DNA of 25,534 nucleotides from DASUAO01 sp035763745 (GCA_035763745.1 DASUAO010000004.1:1-25534), one strand, 5' to 3'. Counted from the first letter of the stretch, positions 15,585 through 23,415 are shown. Program-made: numbers and translations. The notes: generated by a model from the sequence alone, not told the origin.

Positions 15585-15590
15585 AGACTA
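15585..15590 (-). promoter_or_regulatory. -10 box TAGTCT for the acyltransferase/oxoamine synthase pair
   Basis: TAGTCT on the minus strand ends 8 nt before the ATG at 15576, without a ribosome site. A 5-bp inverted repeat, CTACC-CGCC-GGTAG (15588-15601), overlaps its 5' end and could be a regulator site, though it is short. Confidence 0.55.
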
Positions 15591-15637
15591 CCCGCCGGTA
15601 GCATTTCCCCGCCCATGGCGGCGTGCGGCCGGATCGG

Positions 15638-16516
15638 TCAGGCCGAGTAGCCCTCGGGGAGCAAGAACGTCCCGGCACTGGTCGCGTAGAGCACCTGCCA
15701 CTCGTGGTACCCGGCGTACGCGCGCGGATCGGCGAGGAGCACCGACGCGTACGCCTGCACGGCCGCGACGTAGCGGTCGTCGTTGTTGTAGGAGAAGAGC
15801 GCCCGTTCCATGTCACTCGGGCCGCCGCGCGACGCCAGGTACCGACCTGCTGCCTGTATGGCGTCGTGGTCGTCGTTCACGTCGCCTTGGCCGTAGGACG
15901 CCCATGTCTCCGGGATGAACTGCATCGGGCCCTGGGCGCCGGCGCTGCTCAGCCCGCGGATCCGGCCCATCCGGGTCTCCACGAGGTGGATCGCGGCGAG
16001 GTACGCCCACGGGATGCCCGTCGCGGCCTCGGCCTCGTCGTAGAACCCCCGGAGCGTCGCGATCGGCTGTGGCGTCCGGATCTCCCACTGGGGGAACGCC
16101 GGTGGGGCGGTGCCGGTCAGGCCGGACAACGCGGCCCCGGCGTCGAGGTTCCCCTGCACCGCGTCGCGCACCTGGTCCGGGACCTGCGTGAGGACCTTCG
16201 TCGCCCATCTCGGGTGTGCCGCGATCGCGCGGTACGCGAGCTGCTGGCGACGTCCGAGCGCGGCGGCAGGGGTGTCGGACGCGCGCAGCGCGGTCTCGAC
16301 CTCGGTGAGCTCGCGTGCGGCCGCCCCCGCCGTCCGGGGCTCGCGCAGCTCCTCGACCGGGATCGGGTCGACGCGCGTCGTCGGTCGCGTGACCGGCGCG
16401 CTGGTGGCGGTCTGCTCGGCGAGCTGGCCCCCACCGCCGGCGCACGACGACGCCGCGAGGGCGGCGAGCATCGCGAACACGGCGCAGGCCGGCCGCGATC
16501 GGGCGTGCGTGCACAC
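15638..16516 (-). CDS. Lytic transglycosylase (SLT domain) lipoprotein
   Basis: A 292-residue secreted muramidase-like protein. The N-terminus has a hydrophobic signal (ACAVFAMLAALAASSCAGGGG) ending in a lipobox-like ASSC, so the mature protein is probably lipid-anchored at Cys. A Thr/Pro-rich linker leads to a helical region. The SLT domain starts near residue 160 with GIPWAYLAAIHLVETRMG, where Glu180 is the catalytic acid, followed by SSAGAQGPMQFIPETWASYG and the ALFSYNNDDRYV segment. It cleaves the MurNAc-GlcNAc bond in peptidoglycan to leave 1,6-anhydroMurNAc. The GTG at 16516 is set by the signal peptide and a CATCCT box 6 nt upstream. It diverges from the dienelactone hydrolase gene and lies 61 nt upstream of the acyltransferase gene. 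Confidence 0.88.
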   Translation of the reverse strand: MCTHARSRPACAVFAMLAALAASSCAGGGGQLAEQTATSAPVTRPTTRVDPIPVEELREPRTAGAAARELTEVETALRASDTPAAALGRRQQLAYRAIAAHPRWATKVLTQVPDQVRDAVQGNLDAGAALSGLTGTAPPAFPQWEIRTPQPIATLRGFYDEAEAATGIPWAYLAAIHLVETRMGRIRGLSSAGAQGPMQFIPETWASYGQGDVNDDHDAIQAAGRYLASRGGPSDMERALFSYNNDDRYVAAVQAYASVLLADPRAYAGYHEWQVLYATSAGTFLLPEGYSA

Positions 16517-16522
16517 GAGTCC

Positions 16523-16528
16523 AGGATG
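16523..16528 (-). promoter_or_regulatory. Weak -10 box CATCCT before the transglycosylase
   Basis: CATCCT on the minus strand ends 6 nt before the GTG at 16516. It lacks the first T of TANNNT but keeps A2 and T6 and has the spacing used elsewhere in the window. Confidence 0.35.
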
Positions 16529-16578
16529 GCATCGGCCGACTGCGGGGCTCGGGCCGGAACGGCAGGGGGAGACCCGGG

Positions 16579-16584
16579 TATCCT
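16579..16584 (+). promoter_or_regulatory. -10 box TATCCT, leaderless dienelactone hydrolase promoter
   Basis: TATCCT ends 7 nt before the ATG at 16592. GGGGGAG lies further upstream than a ribosome site should, and nothing purine-rich lies between box and start. Confidence 0.6.
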
Positions 16585-16591
16585 CCGCGCC

Positions 16592-17284
16592 ATGGCGGAG
16601 CAGATCCGATTCTCGAGCAACGGCGACGAGGTGCCGGGCTACCTCGTTTTCCCTCCGGGCGGCACGGGTCCCGGTGTGATCGTCATCCAGGAGTGGTGGG
16701 GTCTCGACAGCGGGTGCAAGGCGATGGCCGAGCGTCTCGCCCAGGGAGGGTTCGTGGCCCTGGCGCCCGACCTCTACCGGGGTCAGCTCGCCGGGCACGA
16801 CGAGATGGACAAGGCCGCCGAGCTGATGGGAGCGTTGCCCGCGGATCGCGCCGCGGCCGACCTGAGCGGCGCGGTCGATGCACTCGCCGGGCACGCCGCG
16901 GTGACGAGTGAGCACCTGGGGATCGTCGGGTTCTGCATGGGCGGGATGCTGACATTCCTCCTCGCGGCGAGCCGTCCCGACCGGATCCGGGCCGCGGTGC
17001 CCTTCTACGGGTTCCCGCAGGGTGACGACGAGCCCGACTGGACGCCCATGACCGCGGTCGTCCGAGGTCACATGGCCGAGCAGGACGACTTCTTCGGTCC
17101 CGACGCGGCCCGGGCGCTCGAGGCGAAGCTGCAGGGCCTCGGCAAGGACGTCGTCCTCACGATGCATCCCGGGACCGGGCACGCGTTCATGGGGCCCCAC
17201 AACGCGCTCGGGACGTTCGACGACGCACTGTCGGAGCGCCTGTGGCCCGAGGTCCTGGCGTTCCTCCACGACCAGCTGGGCTGA
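16592..17284 (+). CDS. Dienelactone hydrolase family protein
   Basis: A 230-residue alpha/beta hydrolase of the DLH family. The family catalytic set is visible: Glu34 in QEWWG, nucleophile Cys115 in GFCMGG, and His197 in PGTGHAFMG. Asp comes from the AEQDDFFGP segment after strand 7. The length and motifs match carboxymethylenebutenolidase, which opens dienelactone to maleylacetate in chlorocatechol breakdown. Many homologues act on other esters and lactones, and no aromatic-degradation genes are present here, so the true substrate is open. It is a single-gene unit, convergent with the HD-domain gene 34 nt downstream. The DNA is typical of its surroundings. Confidence 0.92.
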   Translation: MAEQIRFSSNGDEVPGYLVFPPGGTGPGVIVIQEWWGLDSGCKAMAERLAQGGFVALAPDLYRGQLAGHDEMDKAAELMGALPADRAAADLSGAVDALAGHAAVTSEHLGIVGFCMGGMLTFLLAASRPDRIRAAVPFYGFPQGDDEPDWTPMTAVVRGHMAEQDDFFGPDAARALEAKLQGLGKDVVLTMHPGTGHAFMGPHNALGTFDDALSERLWPEVLAFLHDQLG

Positions 17285-17318
17285 TCGCGCGACGCCCCGG
17301 CTTCTCGGCGAGGGTGGG

Positions 17319-17864
17319 TCAGAGCGACGTCGGGTTCGCGAACACGGTGCGGACCCGCGCCTCGAAGTGCTCGAGGGGCTCGGTGTCGTAGTCGGGGTCG
17401 AAGGCCTGCTGGTCCCACTCGTCGGCGAACCTCTCGGCGAGCGCGAACCACGGCTCCCCGCGGTACGGCTCGCGCGCGTTCGGGTCGCCGCCGAAGTGGT
17501 GGTAGTAGTGCCGCCCCTGGAAGTCCTGGTGGGCCCGGATCATCTCGACGACCTCGGAGCGCACGTACGGCTTCAGGATCTCCGCGGCGATCCTCGGGTG
17601 GTTGGGGACGCTCACCGCCTTGCCGATGTCATGACACAGCGACGCGACGATCACCTCGTCGTCGGCGCCCGCCCGCTCGGCCATCGTGGCCGTCTGCAAG
17701 GAGTGCGTCAGCTGGTCGACCGCGAACCCGTCGGTGATGTCGGCGAGGGAACGGAGCATCGCGAGGATCCCGTCGGCGACGCGACCCTGGTTCGCCATCG
17801 TCTCCCGGCCGATCACGGACCACTGCTCGGCCGTCGACTCGTCCATGCGTGTGAAGATCGTCAT
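17319..17864 (-). CDS. HD-domain protein with a PhnZ/MIOX-like metal-ligand pattern
   Basis: A 181-residue single-domain HD protein. Candidate metal ligands are His54 (QLTHSLQTA), His78-Asp79 (LCHDIGKAV), His89 (VPNHPRIAAE), His112 (IRAHQDF) and an Asp at 148 or 151 (RFADEWDQ). The 24-residue step from His54 to His78 and 23-residue step from His89 to His112 resemble the diiron oxygenases PhnZ and MIOX rather than two-ligand HD phosphohydrolases. Lys82 right after HDIG is also found in MIOX. No phosphonate or inositol gene is nearby. The ATG at 17864 has GAGAAT 6 nt upstream; ATG 17846 is an alternative. It lies 20 nt after the M48-like gene and is probably cotranscribed with it. Hydrolase activity remains possible. 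Confidence 0.83.
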   Translation of the reverse strand: MTIFTRMDESTAEQWSVIGRETMANQGRVADGILAMLRSLADITDGFAVDQLTHSLQTATMAERAGADDEVIVASLCHDIGKAVSVPNHPRIAAEILKPYVRSEVVEMIRAHQDFQGRHYYHHFGGDPNAREPYRGEPWFALAERFADEWDQQAFDPDYDTEPLEHFEARVRTVFANPTSL

Positions 17865-17884
17865 CGCGTCATTCTCGCGCGGGA

Positions 17885-18853
17885 TCACTCGGGCGGGCTC
17901 CCGGCCCCGGCGAGCCGTTCGAGCCGGATGATGCGACGGGGGAGGATGCGGTGCGTTCGCAGGATCCATCGTGACGCTCGGGAATGCGGGTACTCGAGCC
18001 AGAGGTGGGCGTTGGCCCGGTCGCCCCGGCGGACCTGGTCCGTCGCGGCGAGGATCGTGCGCAGCGCACGGGCGAGCGCGCCCGGGTCCCGGCAGTACCG
18101 CACCGCGAGACCGTCGGCGAGGCGGGCGCGTGAGCGCAGCACCGCGGCCCGCAGGCCGACCGACGCCAGGAGCAGCGGCGCCCCGAGCACACCGAGTGGG
18201 ACGAGCAGCAGTGCGACCTCGTCGAAGTCCGAGAACGCGGCGGTCCACACCTCGAAGGCCCGGTTCGTCAGGGCATAGACGACGGTGTCGAGCGACACCT
18301 CGAGCTCGACGACCCGTCCGATCTCGTACGCGAGCACTGCCTCGAGCTCGCGGTGCCCGAGTGCGCCGACGAGCCCGGTCGTGACGACCACCCAGGCGGT
18401 CTTCGGAGATCGGCCGACGGTCAGGCAGTTCGGGGCGTCGTCGATCACCACCGCGACCCGTGGCGCAGGCGCACCGGTCGCGAGCGCGAGGACGTCGATC
18501 GTCTTCTGGACACGTTCGACGAGGCCGGCCGGCATCGTTGGAGGCGGGACGGGCGACGCGTCGGGGCCCGGCCAGGCTCGGACGAACTCCAGCGCGGTGC
18601 GCTCCGACCGGACGAGCGACCAGCCGAACGCGACGACGCTGATCACCGCCCCGATCGAGATGCTCACACCCGCAGCCCACTCCGTGAGACCCCATCCGTA
18701 GCCGAGGTCGGCGCCGACCGGGTTCGCCGCCGCGCCGAGCAGCCACGCGATCGGGAACACGACCGCGGCGAGGGTGCACGACAGCACGAGGAGACCTCCG
18801 AGCGTGACCAGCCAGAGGCGGCGTCGGGCGGACCGGATGTGGTCCTCGTGCAT
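17885..18853 (-). CDS. M48 (HtpX-like) membrane protein, zinc site lost
   Basis: A 322-residue protein with two N-terminal membrane helices (WLVTLGGLLVLSCTLAAVVF; AAGVSISIGAVISVVAFGW) and more hydrophobic stretches around residues 200-235. The body follows the M48 plan: an APRVAVVIDDAPNCLTVGRSP strand, VVVTTGLVGALGHRELEAVLA helix, then the active-site helix. The zinc motif HExxH reads YEIGR (residues 176-180), so both His ligands are replaced, while the Glu remains. The usual REYLAD third-ligand segment reads RARLAD. It therefore cannot bind zinc in the normal way. The reading frame is intact, suggesting a kept non-catalytic role such as chaperone or scaffold. The HD-domain gene follows 20 nt downstream. 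Confidence 0.82.
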   Translation of the reverse strand: MHEDHIRSARRRLWLVTLGGLLVLSCTLAAVVFPIAWLLGAAANPVGADLGYGWGLTEWAAGVSISIGAVISVVAFGWSLVRSERTALEFVRAWPGPDASPVPPPTMPAGLVERVQKTIDVLALATGAPAPRVAVVIDDAPNCLTVGRSPKTAWVVVTTGLVGALGHRELEAVLAYEIGRVVELEVSLDTVVYALTNRAFEVWTAAFSDFDEVALLLVPLGVLGAPLLLASVGLRAAVLRSRARLADGLAVRYCRDPGALARALRTILAATDQVRRGDRANAHLWLEYPHSRASRWILRTHRILPRRIIRLERLAGAGSPPE

Positions 18854-18908
18854 CGTGGCATCGTCGCGCGCCGGGAAGGCCCGCCACGCGCGCCAGTGCT
18901 TCCGGTCG

Positions 18909-18946
18909 TGCGTCTCTCACCCCGCCATGGGCGGGTGAGAGACGCA
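18909..18946. repeat. Perfect 14-bp inverted repeat between divergent genes
   Basis: Left arm TGCGTCTCTCACCC (18909-18922) is exactly complementary to the right arm at 18933-18946. The 10-nt centre adds GCC/GGC pairing with one bulged C and an ATG loop. It lies 56 bp from the M48-like start and 37 bp upstream of the acylase -10 box. No T-run follows. Its position between outward-facing promoters argues for an operator or an insulating hairpin rather than a terminator; a small mobile palindrome is also possible. Confidence 0.75.
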
Positions 18947-18982
18947 TCAAGAGATGGCGCGGACGGCGGGGTACGGACCGCG

Positions 18983-18988
18983 TAGCGT
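18983..18988 (+). promoter_or_regulatory. -10 box TAGCGT, leaderless acylase promoter
   Basis: TAGCGT ends 7 nt before GTG 18996 and is the main reason for choosing that start over the in-frame ATG at 18954, which lies upstream of the box. Confidence 0.6.
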
Positions 18989-18995
18989 GCCCGCG

Positions 18996-21248
18996 GTGGA
19001 CGAGCACAGGGTCGTGGGGCTCGAGGGCGATGTCGTGGTCCGACGCGACGAGTGGGGGATCCCGCACGTCAGGGGGGAGCGCGCCCGGGACGCGTTCTTC
19101 GGGCAGGGGTTCGTCCAGGCCCAGGACCGCCTCGGCCAGCTCGAGTACGACCGCCGACGGGCCCGCGGGCGGTGGGCGGAAGTCGTGGGTCCGACCGCGG
19201 TCGCGTTCGACGTGTTCGCACGGAGGTGCGGGCTCGGACCCGCGGCGGCGCGGGAAGCCGACGCCCTCGCACCCGAGCCGCGCGAGGTCCTCGATGCCTT
19301 CGCCGCGGGCGTGAACGCGTTCCTCGAGCTCGGCGGTCCGCTCCCCCCCGACCTGGCCCGTGCCGAGGTCCGTCCTGAACCGTGGACGGCCGCGGACTGC
19401 TGCGCGGTCTTCCTCGTCCGTCACGTCGTGTTCGCCAACTGGCAGCGCAAGCTCTGGCGCGGGCGGCTCGCGGCGGCGATGGGAGTCGAAGCCGTCGCCC
19501 GGATCGAGGGTGTCGAGCCCCGCGACGTGCCCCTGATCGTCCCGCCGGCGGAGCTGTTCCGCACCCGCGACGATGCCCACGCCGCCGTCGAGGCGATGGG
19601 GCCGGTGTTGGATGCGATGGCGGAGCTCGGCGAGCCCTCGACCGGGAGCAACAGCTGGGCGCTCCACGGTGCGCGCACGGCGTCGGGGCTGCCACTCGTC
19701 GCCGGCGATCCCCATCGCTTCCTCGAGGTGCCGAACGTCTACTACCAGTGTCACCTGGTCTGCGACGCGTTCGACGCGATCGGGTTGTCGTTCGTCGGTG
19801 TGCCGGGCCTGCCGCACTTCGGGCACAACGCGCACGTCGCATGGTGCGTGACGAACGGGAACGGCGACTACCAGGACCTGTTCGTGGAGCGCGTCCCGCC
19901 GGGACAGGCCCCTCTGCGGACGGAGACCGTCGAGGTCCGCGGCGGCGAGCCGGTCGCGGTCGCCTGCCACGAGACCGCCCGGGGACCGGTCGTGTTCGGC
20001 GACCCGGCGCGCGGCCCCTGCCTCGTCCTGCGCTCGACCGCGCTGACCGAGCCGAGCACCGGGCTCGCGGTCCTGGGGCCGATGCTCGCGGCCACCGACG
20101 TCGACGGACTCGAGGCGGTGATGGAGGGTTGGGTCGATCCGGTCAACAACCTCGTGAGCGCCGACGTCCACGGCGACATCTCCTACCGGACGGTCGGTCG
20201 GATCCCGGTGCGCGACGCGTCCAACGCGTGGGGGCCGGTCCCGGGATGGACCGACCGACACGACTGGTACGGCGTCGTCGCCTACGACGACCTGCCCCGC
20301 GTCCGGAACCCGCCCGGCGGGGTGATCGTGACCGCCAACCAACGGATCGTCGACGACGAGTACCCGCACTATCTCGGCCTGGACTACGCGCACCCCGACC
20401 GCGCCGCCCGCGTGCTCGAGCGACTTGGGTCGCTCGAGCGGGCAACGGTCGACGACATGGCCGACGTGCACCGCGACCGCCGTTCCCTGGCCGCCGACGT
20501 CTGGGTGCCCCGGATCCTCGCCGTCGATCCCGGGGACGAGTGGGAACGCGTGGCCCTCGAGGCGCTCCGCGACTGGGACCGGTGGATGCTCCCGGAGTCG
20601 CGGGGTGCTGCGGTCTACATGACGGTGCGCGACGCCGCGTGTCGGATCATCGCCCACCATCCGGCGCTCGCATCGGTGCGAACGCCGCTCCCGGACGAGC
20701 CGACTGCGACGTTCGTCCCGCTCGAGCTCCGGGTCTGGGCGCTCGCGACCGGGCTCCTCGCCGCCGACGACCGGACCCTCGTCGCCGACCCCGCCGGATG
20801 GGGTGGCCTCCTCACGGCTGCGCTGGCCGACGGTGTGGCGGTCCTCCGTGGGGGCCTGGGGGACGACGTCGCCGCGTGGCGGTGGGGCACGCTGCACCGG
20901 GCCCGCCCCCGCCACCCGCTCGGTCACGTCCATCCCGACTGGGCAGCGGCGCTCGACCCGCCCGCGGTCGAGGTGGGTGGCGAGTCCGACACGGTGATGA
21001 GTGCCGGGCACCCCGTCGGCCACGGCTTCACGGTGACCGGCACGTCCGTCGCCCGCTACGTCTTCGACTGCGCCGACTGGGACGCCTCCCGCTGGGTCGT
21101 GCCCCTCGGTGCGTCGGGCGACCCGACGAGCCCGCACTTCAGCGACCAGCAAGCGACCTGGGCGGCCGGGGAGCTGCTCCCGATGCGCTACTCGTGGGCG
21201 TCGATCGAGGCGTCCACGACGACGGCGACGGTGCTGCGACCGACCTGA
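18996..21248 (+). CDS. Penicillin acylase family (Ntn-hydrolase) protein
   Basis: A 750-residue member of the penicillin amidase family. It opens with VVVRRDEWGIPHVRGE, FFGQGFVQAQDRLGQLEYDRR and the alpha-chain helices. The autoprocessing site lies in STGSNSWALHG: cleavage before Ser218 would free the N-terminal nucleophile of the beta chain and give alpha 217 and beta 533 residues. Further family motifs are AGDPHRFLEVPNVYYQCHL, the oxyanion/Asn region, and VSADVHGDISYRTVGRIPVR. Substrates in the family include penicillins, acyl-homoserine lactones and other N-acyl amides. Most homologues are secreted, but no signal peptide is present here even from the longer start, so it should be cytoplasmic. 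Its TGA directly abuts the TCA of the convergent hydrolase gene. Confidence 0.92.
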   Translation: MDEHRVVGLEGDVVVRRDEWGIPHVRGERARDAFFGQGFVQAQDRLGQLEYDRRRARGRWAEVVGPTAVAFDVFARRCGLGPAAAREADALAPEPREVLDAFAAGVNAFLELGGPLPPDLARAEVRPEPWTAADCCAVFLVRHVVFANWQRKLWRGRLAAAMGVEAVARIEGVEPRDVPLIVPPAELFRTRDDAHAAVEAMGPVLDAMAELGEPSTGSNSWALHGARTASGLPLVAGDPHRFLEVPNVYYQCHLVCDAFDAIGLSFVGVPGLPHFGHNAHVAWCVTNGNGDYQDLFVERVPPGQAPLRTETVEVRGGEPVAVACHETARGPVVFGDPARGPCLVLRSTALTEPSTGLAVLGPMLAATDVDGLEAVMEGWVDPVNNLVSADVHGDISYRTVGRIPVRDASNAWGPVPGWTDRHDWYGVVAYDDLPRVRNPPGGVIVTANQRIVDDEYPHYLGLDYAHPDRAARVLERLGSLERATVDDMADVHRDRRSLAADVWVPRILAVDPGDEWERVALEALRDWDRWMLPESRGAAVYMTVRDAACRIIAHHPALASVRTPLPDEPTATFVPLELRVWALATGLLAADDRTLVADPAGWGGLLTAALADGVAVLRGGLGDDVAAWRWGTLHRARPRHPLGHVHPDWAAALDPPAVEVGGESDTVMSAGHPVGHGFTVTGTSVARYVFDCADWDASRWVVPLGASGDPTSPHFSDQQATWAAGELLPMRYSWASIEASTTTATVLRPT

Positions 21249-22154
21249 TCAGGAGTCGACGAAGTCGACGAGCAGCGCGGCGAGCTCCAGCGGACGGTCG
21301 CCCTGGATGCTGTGGCCCGCCCCTTCGACGACCTCGACGCGTGCGTCGGGTTGCCGTCGGAGCAGCTCGGCGACGTCGCCGTCGTCGACGACGGACTCGG
21401 CTGCGCCGCCGCGTGCGAGCATCACGGGCACCGCGATGCCCGAGACGTCGTCCCAGAGCGTCGCGAAGTCGGCCGGGATGTCGGCGGTCTCCGCGAGGCG
21501 TGGGCGTTGGTAGCGCCAGACCCATCGACCGTCGTCGCGAGGGACCGCGTTGTGGAGGATTCCGCGCCGCAGCGACGACTCCGACCTCGTCGGGTTGAAC
21601 TCGATCGTCCGGTCGAGGATCTCGTCGAAGCTCTCGAAGCTGTCGGGGCCCGCGATGAACTGCGCGATCGGCGCAGCCTTGTCGCGGTCGACTCCGGGGG
21701 TCACGTCGACGAGCGTCAGGCGACGGACGAGCTCGGGCGCGAGGGCGGCCAGCGCGATCGACGTCAGCCCGCCCAGCGACATGCCGACGACCATCCGGGC
21801 ATCCGGCGCGATCGCCGCGATCGCGACGGCGATGTCGGCAGCGTTGTCGCGCGGGCTGAACGGACCGTCGCCGCGGTGGTCGGAGTGCCCGTGACCGGGG
21901 AGGTCGATCGCCACCAGTGGCCGATCGAGCGCCAGCGCCACGGTGTCCCAGGTGTGGGCGTTCTGGGCACCGCCGTGGAGCAGCACGAGGTCAGCGGGCT
22001 CGTTGCCCCATCGCAGCGCGCTCAACCGGCGGCCGTCGTCGCCGACGACGACCGACTCGCGGGTCACCGTCGGTGGCGCGTCGAACGGGAGGCCGAACTC
22101 CTGCGCGTTCTCGTGGAACAGGCCGAACTCGTCGTAGTGCGCGGCGCTCGGCAT
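21249..22154 (-). CDS. Alpha/beta-fold hydrolase
   Basis: A 301-residue alpha/beta hydrolase. The oxyanion-hole HGGAQNAHTWD, the DLPGHGHSDH loop, nucleophile elbow VGMSLGG, and C-terminal His in EGAGHSIQGDRP are all clear; the acid is probably an Asp in the MLARGGAAESVVDDGD region. A 30-residue N-terminal extension (HYDEFGLFHENAQEFGLPF) precedes the core. The ATG at 22154 is fixed by GAGGGAG 6 nt upstream, one of the best ribosome sites in the window. The substrate is unknown: esterase, lactonase or C-C bond hydrolase are all possible. It is a single-gene unit that ends against the acylase gene with no spacer. Confidence 0.92.
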   Translation of the reverse strand: MPSAAHYDEFGLFHENAQEFGLPFDAPPTVTRESVVVGDDGRRLSALRWGNEPADLVLLHGGAQNAHTWDTVALALDRPLVAIDLPGHGHSDHRGDGPFSPRDNAADIAVAIAAIAPDARMVVGMSLGGLTSIALAALAPELVRRLTLVDVTPGVDRDKAAPIAQFIAGPDSFESFDEILDRTIEFNPTRSESSLRRGILHNAVPRDDGRWVWRYQRPRLAETADIPADFATLWDDVSGIAVPVMLARGGAAESVVDDGDVAELLRRQPDARVEVVEGAGHSIQGDRPLELAALLVDFVDS

Positions 22155-22160
22155 CGTCAG

Positions 22161-22167
22161 CTCCCTC
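22161..22167 (-). promoter_or_regulatory. Strong ribosome binding site GAGGGAG
   Basis: GAGGGAG lies 6 nt upstream of ATG 22154 and decides that start. It stands out because several neighbouring first genes have no ribosome site. Confidence 0.75.
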
Positions 22168-22179
22168 GGTCGGTTCGCG

Positions 22180-22185
22180 ATGGTA
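22180..22185 (-). promoter_or_regulatory. -10 box TACCAT for the alpha/beta hydrolase
   Basis: TACCAT on the minus strand would give a short leader of about 18 nt that contains the GAGGGAG ribosome site. This is a leadered contrast to the leaderless promoters nearby. Confidence 0.45.
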
Positions 22186-22236
22186 CGGGCAGTCGGGTGG
22201 CCGGTGGATCGGGCGCCCGACCGCCGGGGCTCCGGC

Positions 22237-23415
22237 TCACGGCGCGAGACCGGTGCACGCGCGCAGCTCGTTCCAGTGCGCGATCTCGACGTCGGCTTCC
22301 GCGCCGGCGGGCAGCGGGGTCGCGACGCCGCCACGGATGCGGGCGGGGACCCACTGGTAGGAGTCGATGTCGCGTCCGGTTGCGGTGACGACGAGCACCC
22401 CGCTGCGCCCGTACTCGCCGGTCTCGTTGTAGAAGACGAAGTTCCCGAGCCCGTAGTCGACGAAGGACGTGTTGAACCGACCGCCGCCCTGGAGCTGGTG
22501 TGCGTGCGAGCCCACGACGATGTCGGCGCCCGCGTCGGTGAGCACCTGCGCGACCTCCTGCTGGCGGGGCGACGGGCAGCCCTGGCGCTCGACGCCCCAG
22601 TGGAGGAACACGACGACGGTGTCGGAGTACACCCGCGCGTTCTGGATCGCACCGACGAGGAGCCCGAGGTTGCCCTCCTTGGCCGAGGCGAGTCCACCCT
22701 GGGTGTCCGTCGCGGCCCAGGCCGTGACGTACTCGCCGTCGAGGACGTCGGTGGCGCCGAACACCGCGATGCGCTGGCCCTTGATCTCGGCCCGGTACGG
22801 CGCGTACGCCTCGAGGAGGTTGTTCCCGATGCCGAGCACCGGGAACTGCTTCTCGGCGGCGGCCGCGATGGTGTCGGCCATGCCCTCGTCGCCGAAGTCG
22901 AGCCCGTGGTTGTTGGCGACGGTGGTGACGTCGACGCCTGCTGCTCGCAACGCGTCCAGCGCCACTGCGGGAGCCCGGAAGTTGTACTTCTTGACGTAGG
23001 GCGTCCCGCGCTCGGTGATCGCGGTCTCGAGGTTCACCATGGCGAGGTCGGCGAGGGAGAGGACCGGTGCGATGGGCGCGAGGACGCCCGCGGGATCGCC
23101 GAGGAGCTTGCTGCGGAGCGCGCCCTCGAAGTGCACGTCGCCGCCGAACGCGAAGGACACCGGCTGACCGTTGCCCCGACGGGGGTCGCGGAGGGTCGTG
23201 GTCGTCGTGGGCGCGGTGCTCGTGCTCGACGTCGACACGGCCGGGCGCGGCGCGACGCGCGTGGCCCGGTCGCTACCCCGCGTCGCGATCGCGAACGCCC
23301 CGCCGCCGGCGGCGAGGGTCATCGCGACGACGGCGAGACCGAGCCTGCGGGCTCGGGCCCGTCGGCGGCGGGCCCGGCGATCCGATCGAGCGCGCGGTGT
23401 CGACGGCGGAGGCAT
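22237..23415 (-). CDS. CapA-family (metallophosphatase-like) membrane-anchored protein
   Basis: A 392-residue protein with a highly basic N-terminus (many Arg in residues 8-24), one membrane helix (LGLAVVAMTLAAGGGAFAI, about 25-43), a Ser/Thr/Pro-rich linker and an extracytoplasmic PGA_cap domain. Metal-site motifs appear in order: FAFGGDVHFEG, NLETAIT, VANNHGLDFG, FLHWGVER and GSHAHQLQGG. The founding members CapA/PgsA take part in poly-gamma-glutamate capsule export, but no capBC/pgsBC genes are here, and many actinobacterial homologues have no known job. GSHAHQL replaces the common GSHPHVL. The ATG at 23415 follows a TACGCT box 9 nt upstream. It diverges from ctaA. Confidence 0.88.
   Translation of the reverse strand: MPPPSTPRARSDRRARRRRARARRLGLAVVAMTLAAGGGAFAIATRGSDRATRVAPRPAVSTSSTSTAPTTTTTLRDPRRGNGQPVSFAFGGDVHFEGALRSKLLGDPAGVLAPIAPVLSLADLAMVNLETAITERGTPYVKKYNFRAPAVALDALRAAGVDVTTVANNHGLDFGDEGMADTIAAAAEKQFPVLGIGNNLLEAYAPYRAEIKGQRIAVFGATDVLDGEYVTAWAATDTQGGLASAKEGNLGLLVGAIQNARVYSDTVVVFLHWGVERQGCPSPRQQEVAQVLTDAGADIVVGSHAHQLQGGGRFNTSFVDYGLGNFVFYNETGEYGRSGVLVVTATGRDIDSYQWVPARIRGGVATPLPAGAEADVEIAHWNELRACTGLAP

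Noticed and set aside
18909..18946. Inverted repeat as a rho-independent terminator
   Set aside because: No T-run on either side, and both flanking genes point away from it, so no transcript needs to stop there.
17319..21152. A 1277-codon open frame on the minus strand
   Set aside because: Only its last 181 codons (17319-17864) encode a protein with motifs (HD domain). The rest runs through the M48-like gene in another frame and antisense to the penicillin acylase, and is Arg/Pro-rich shadow sequence.
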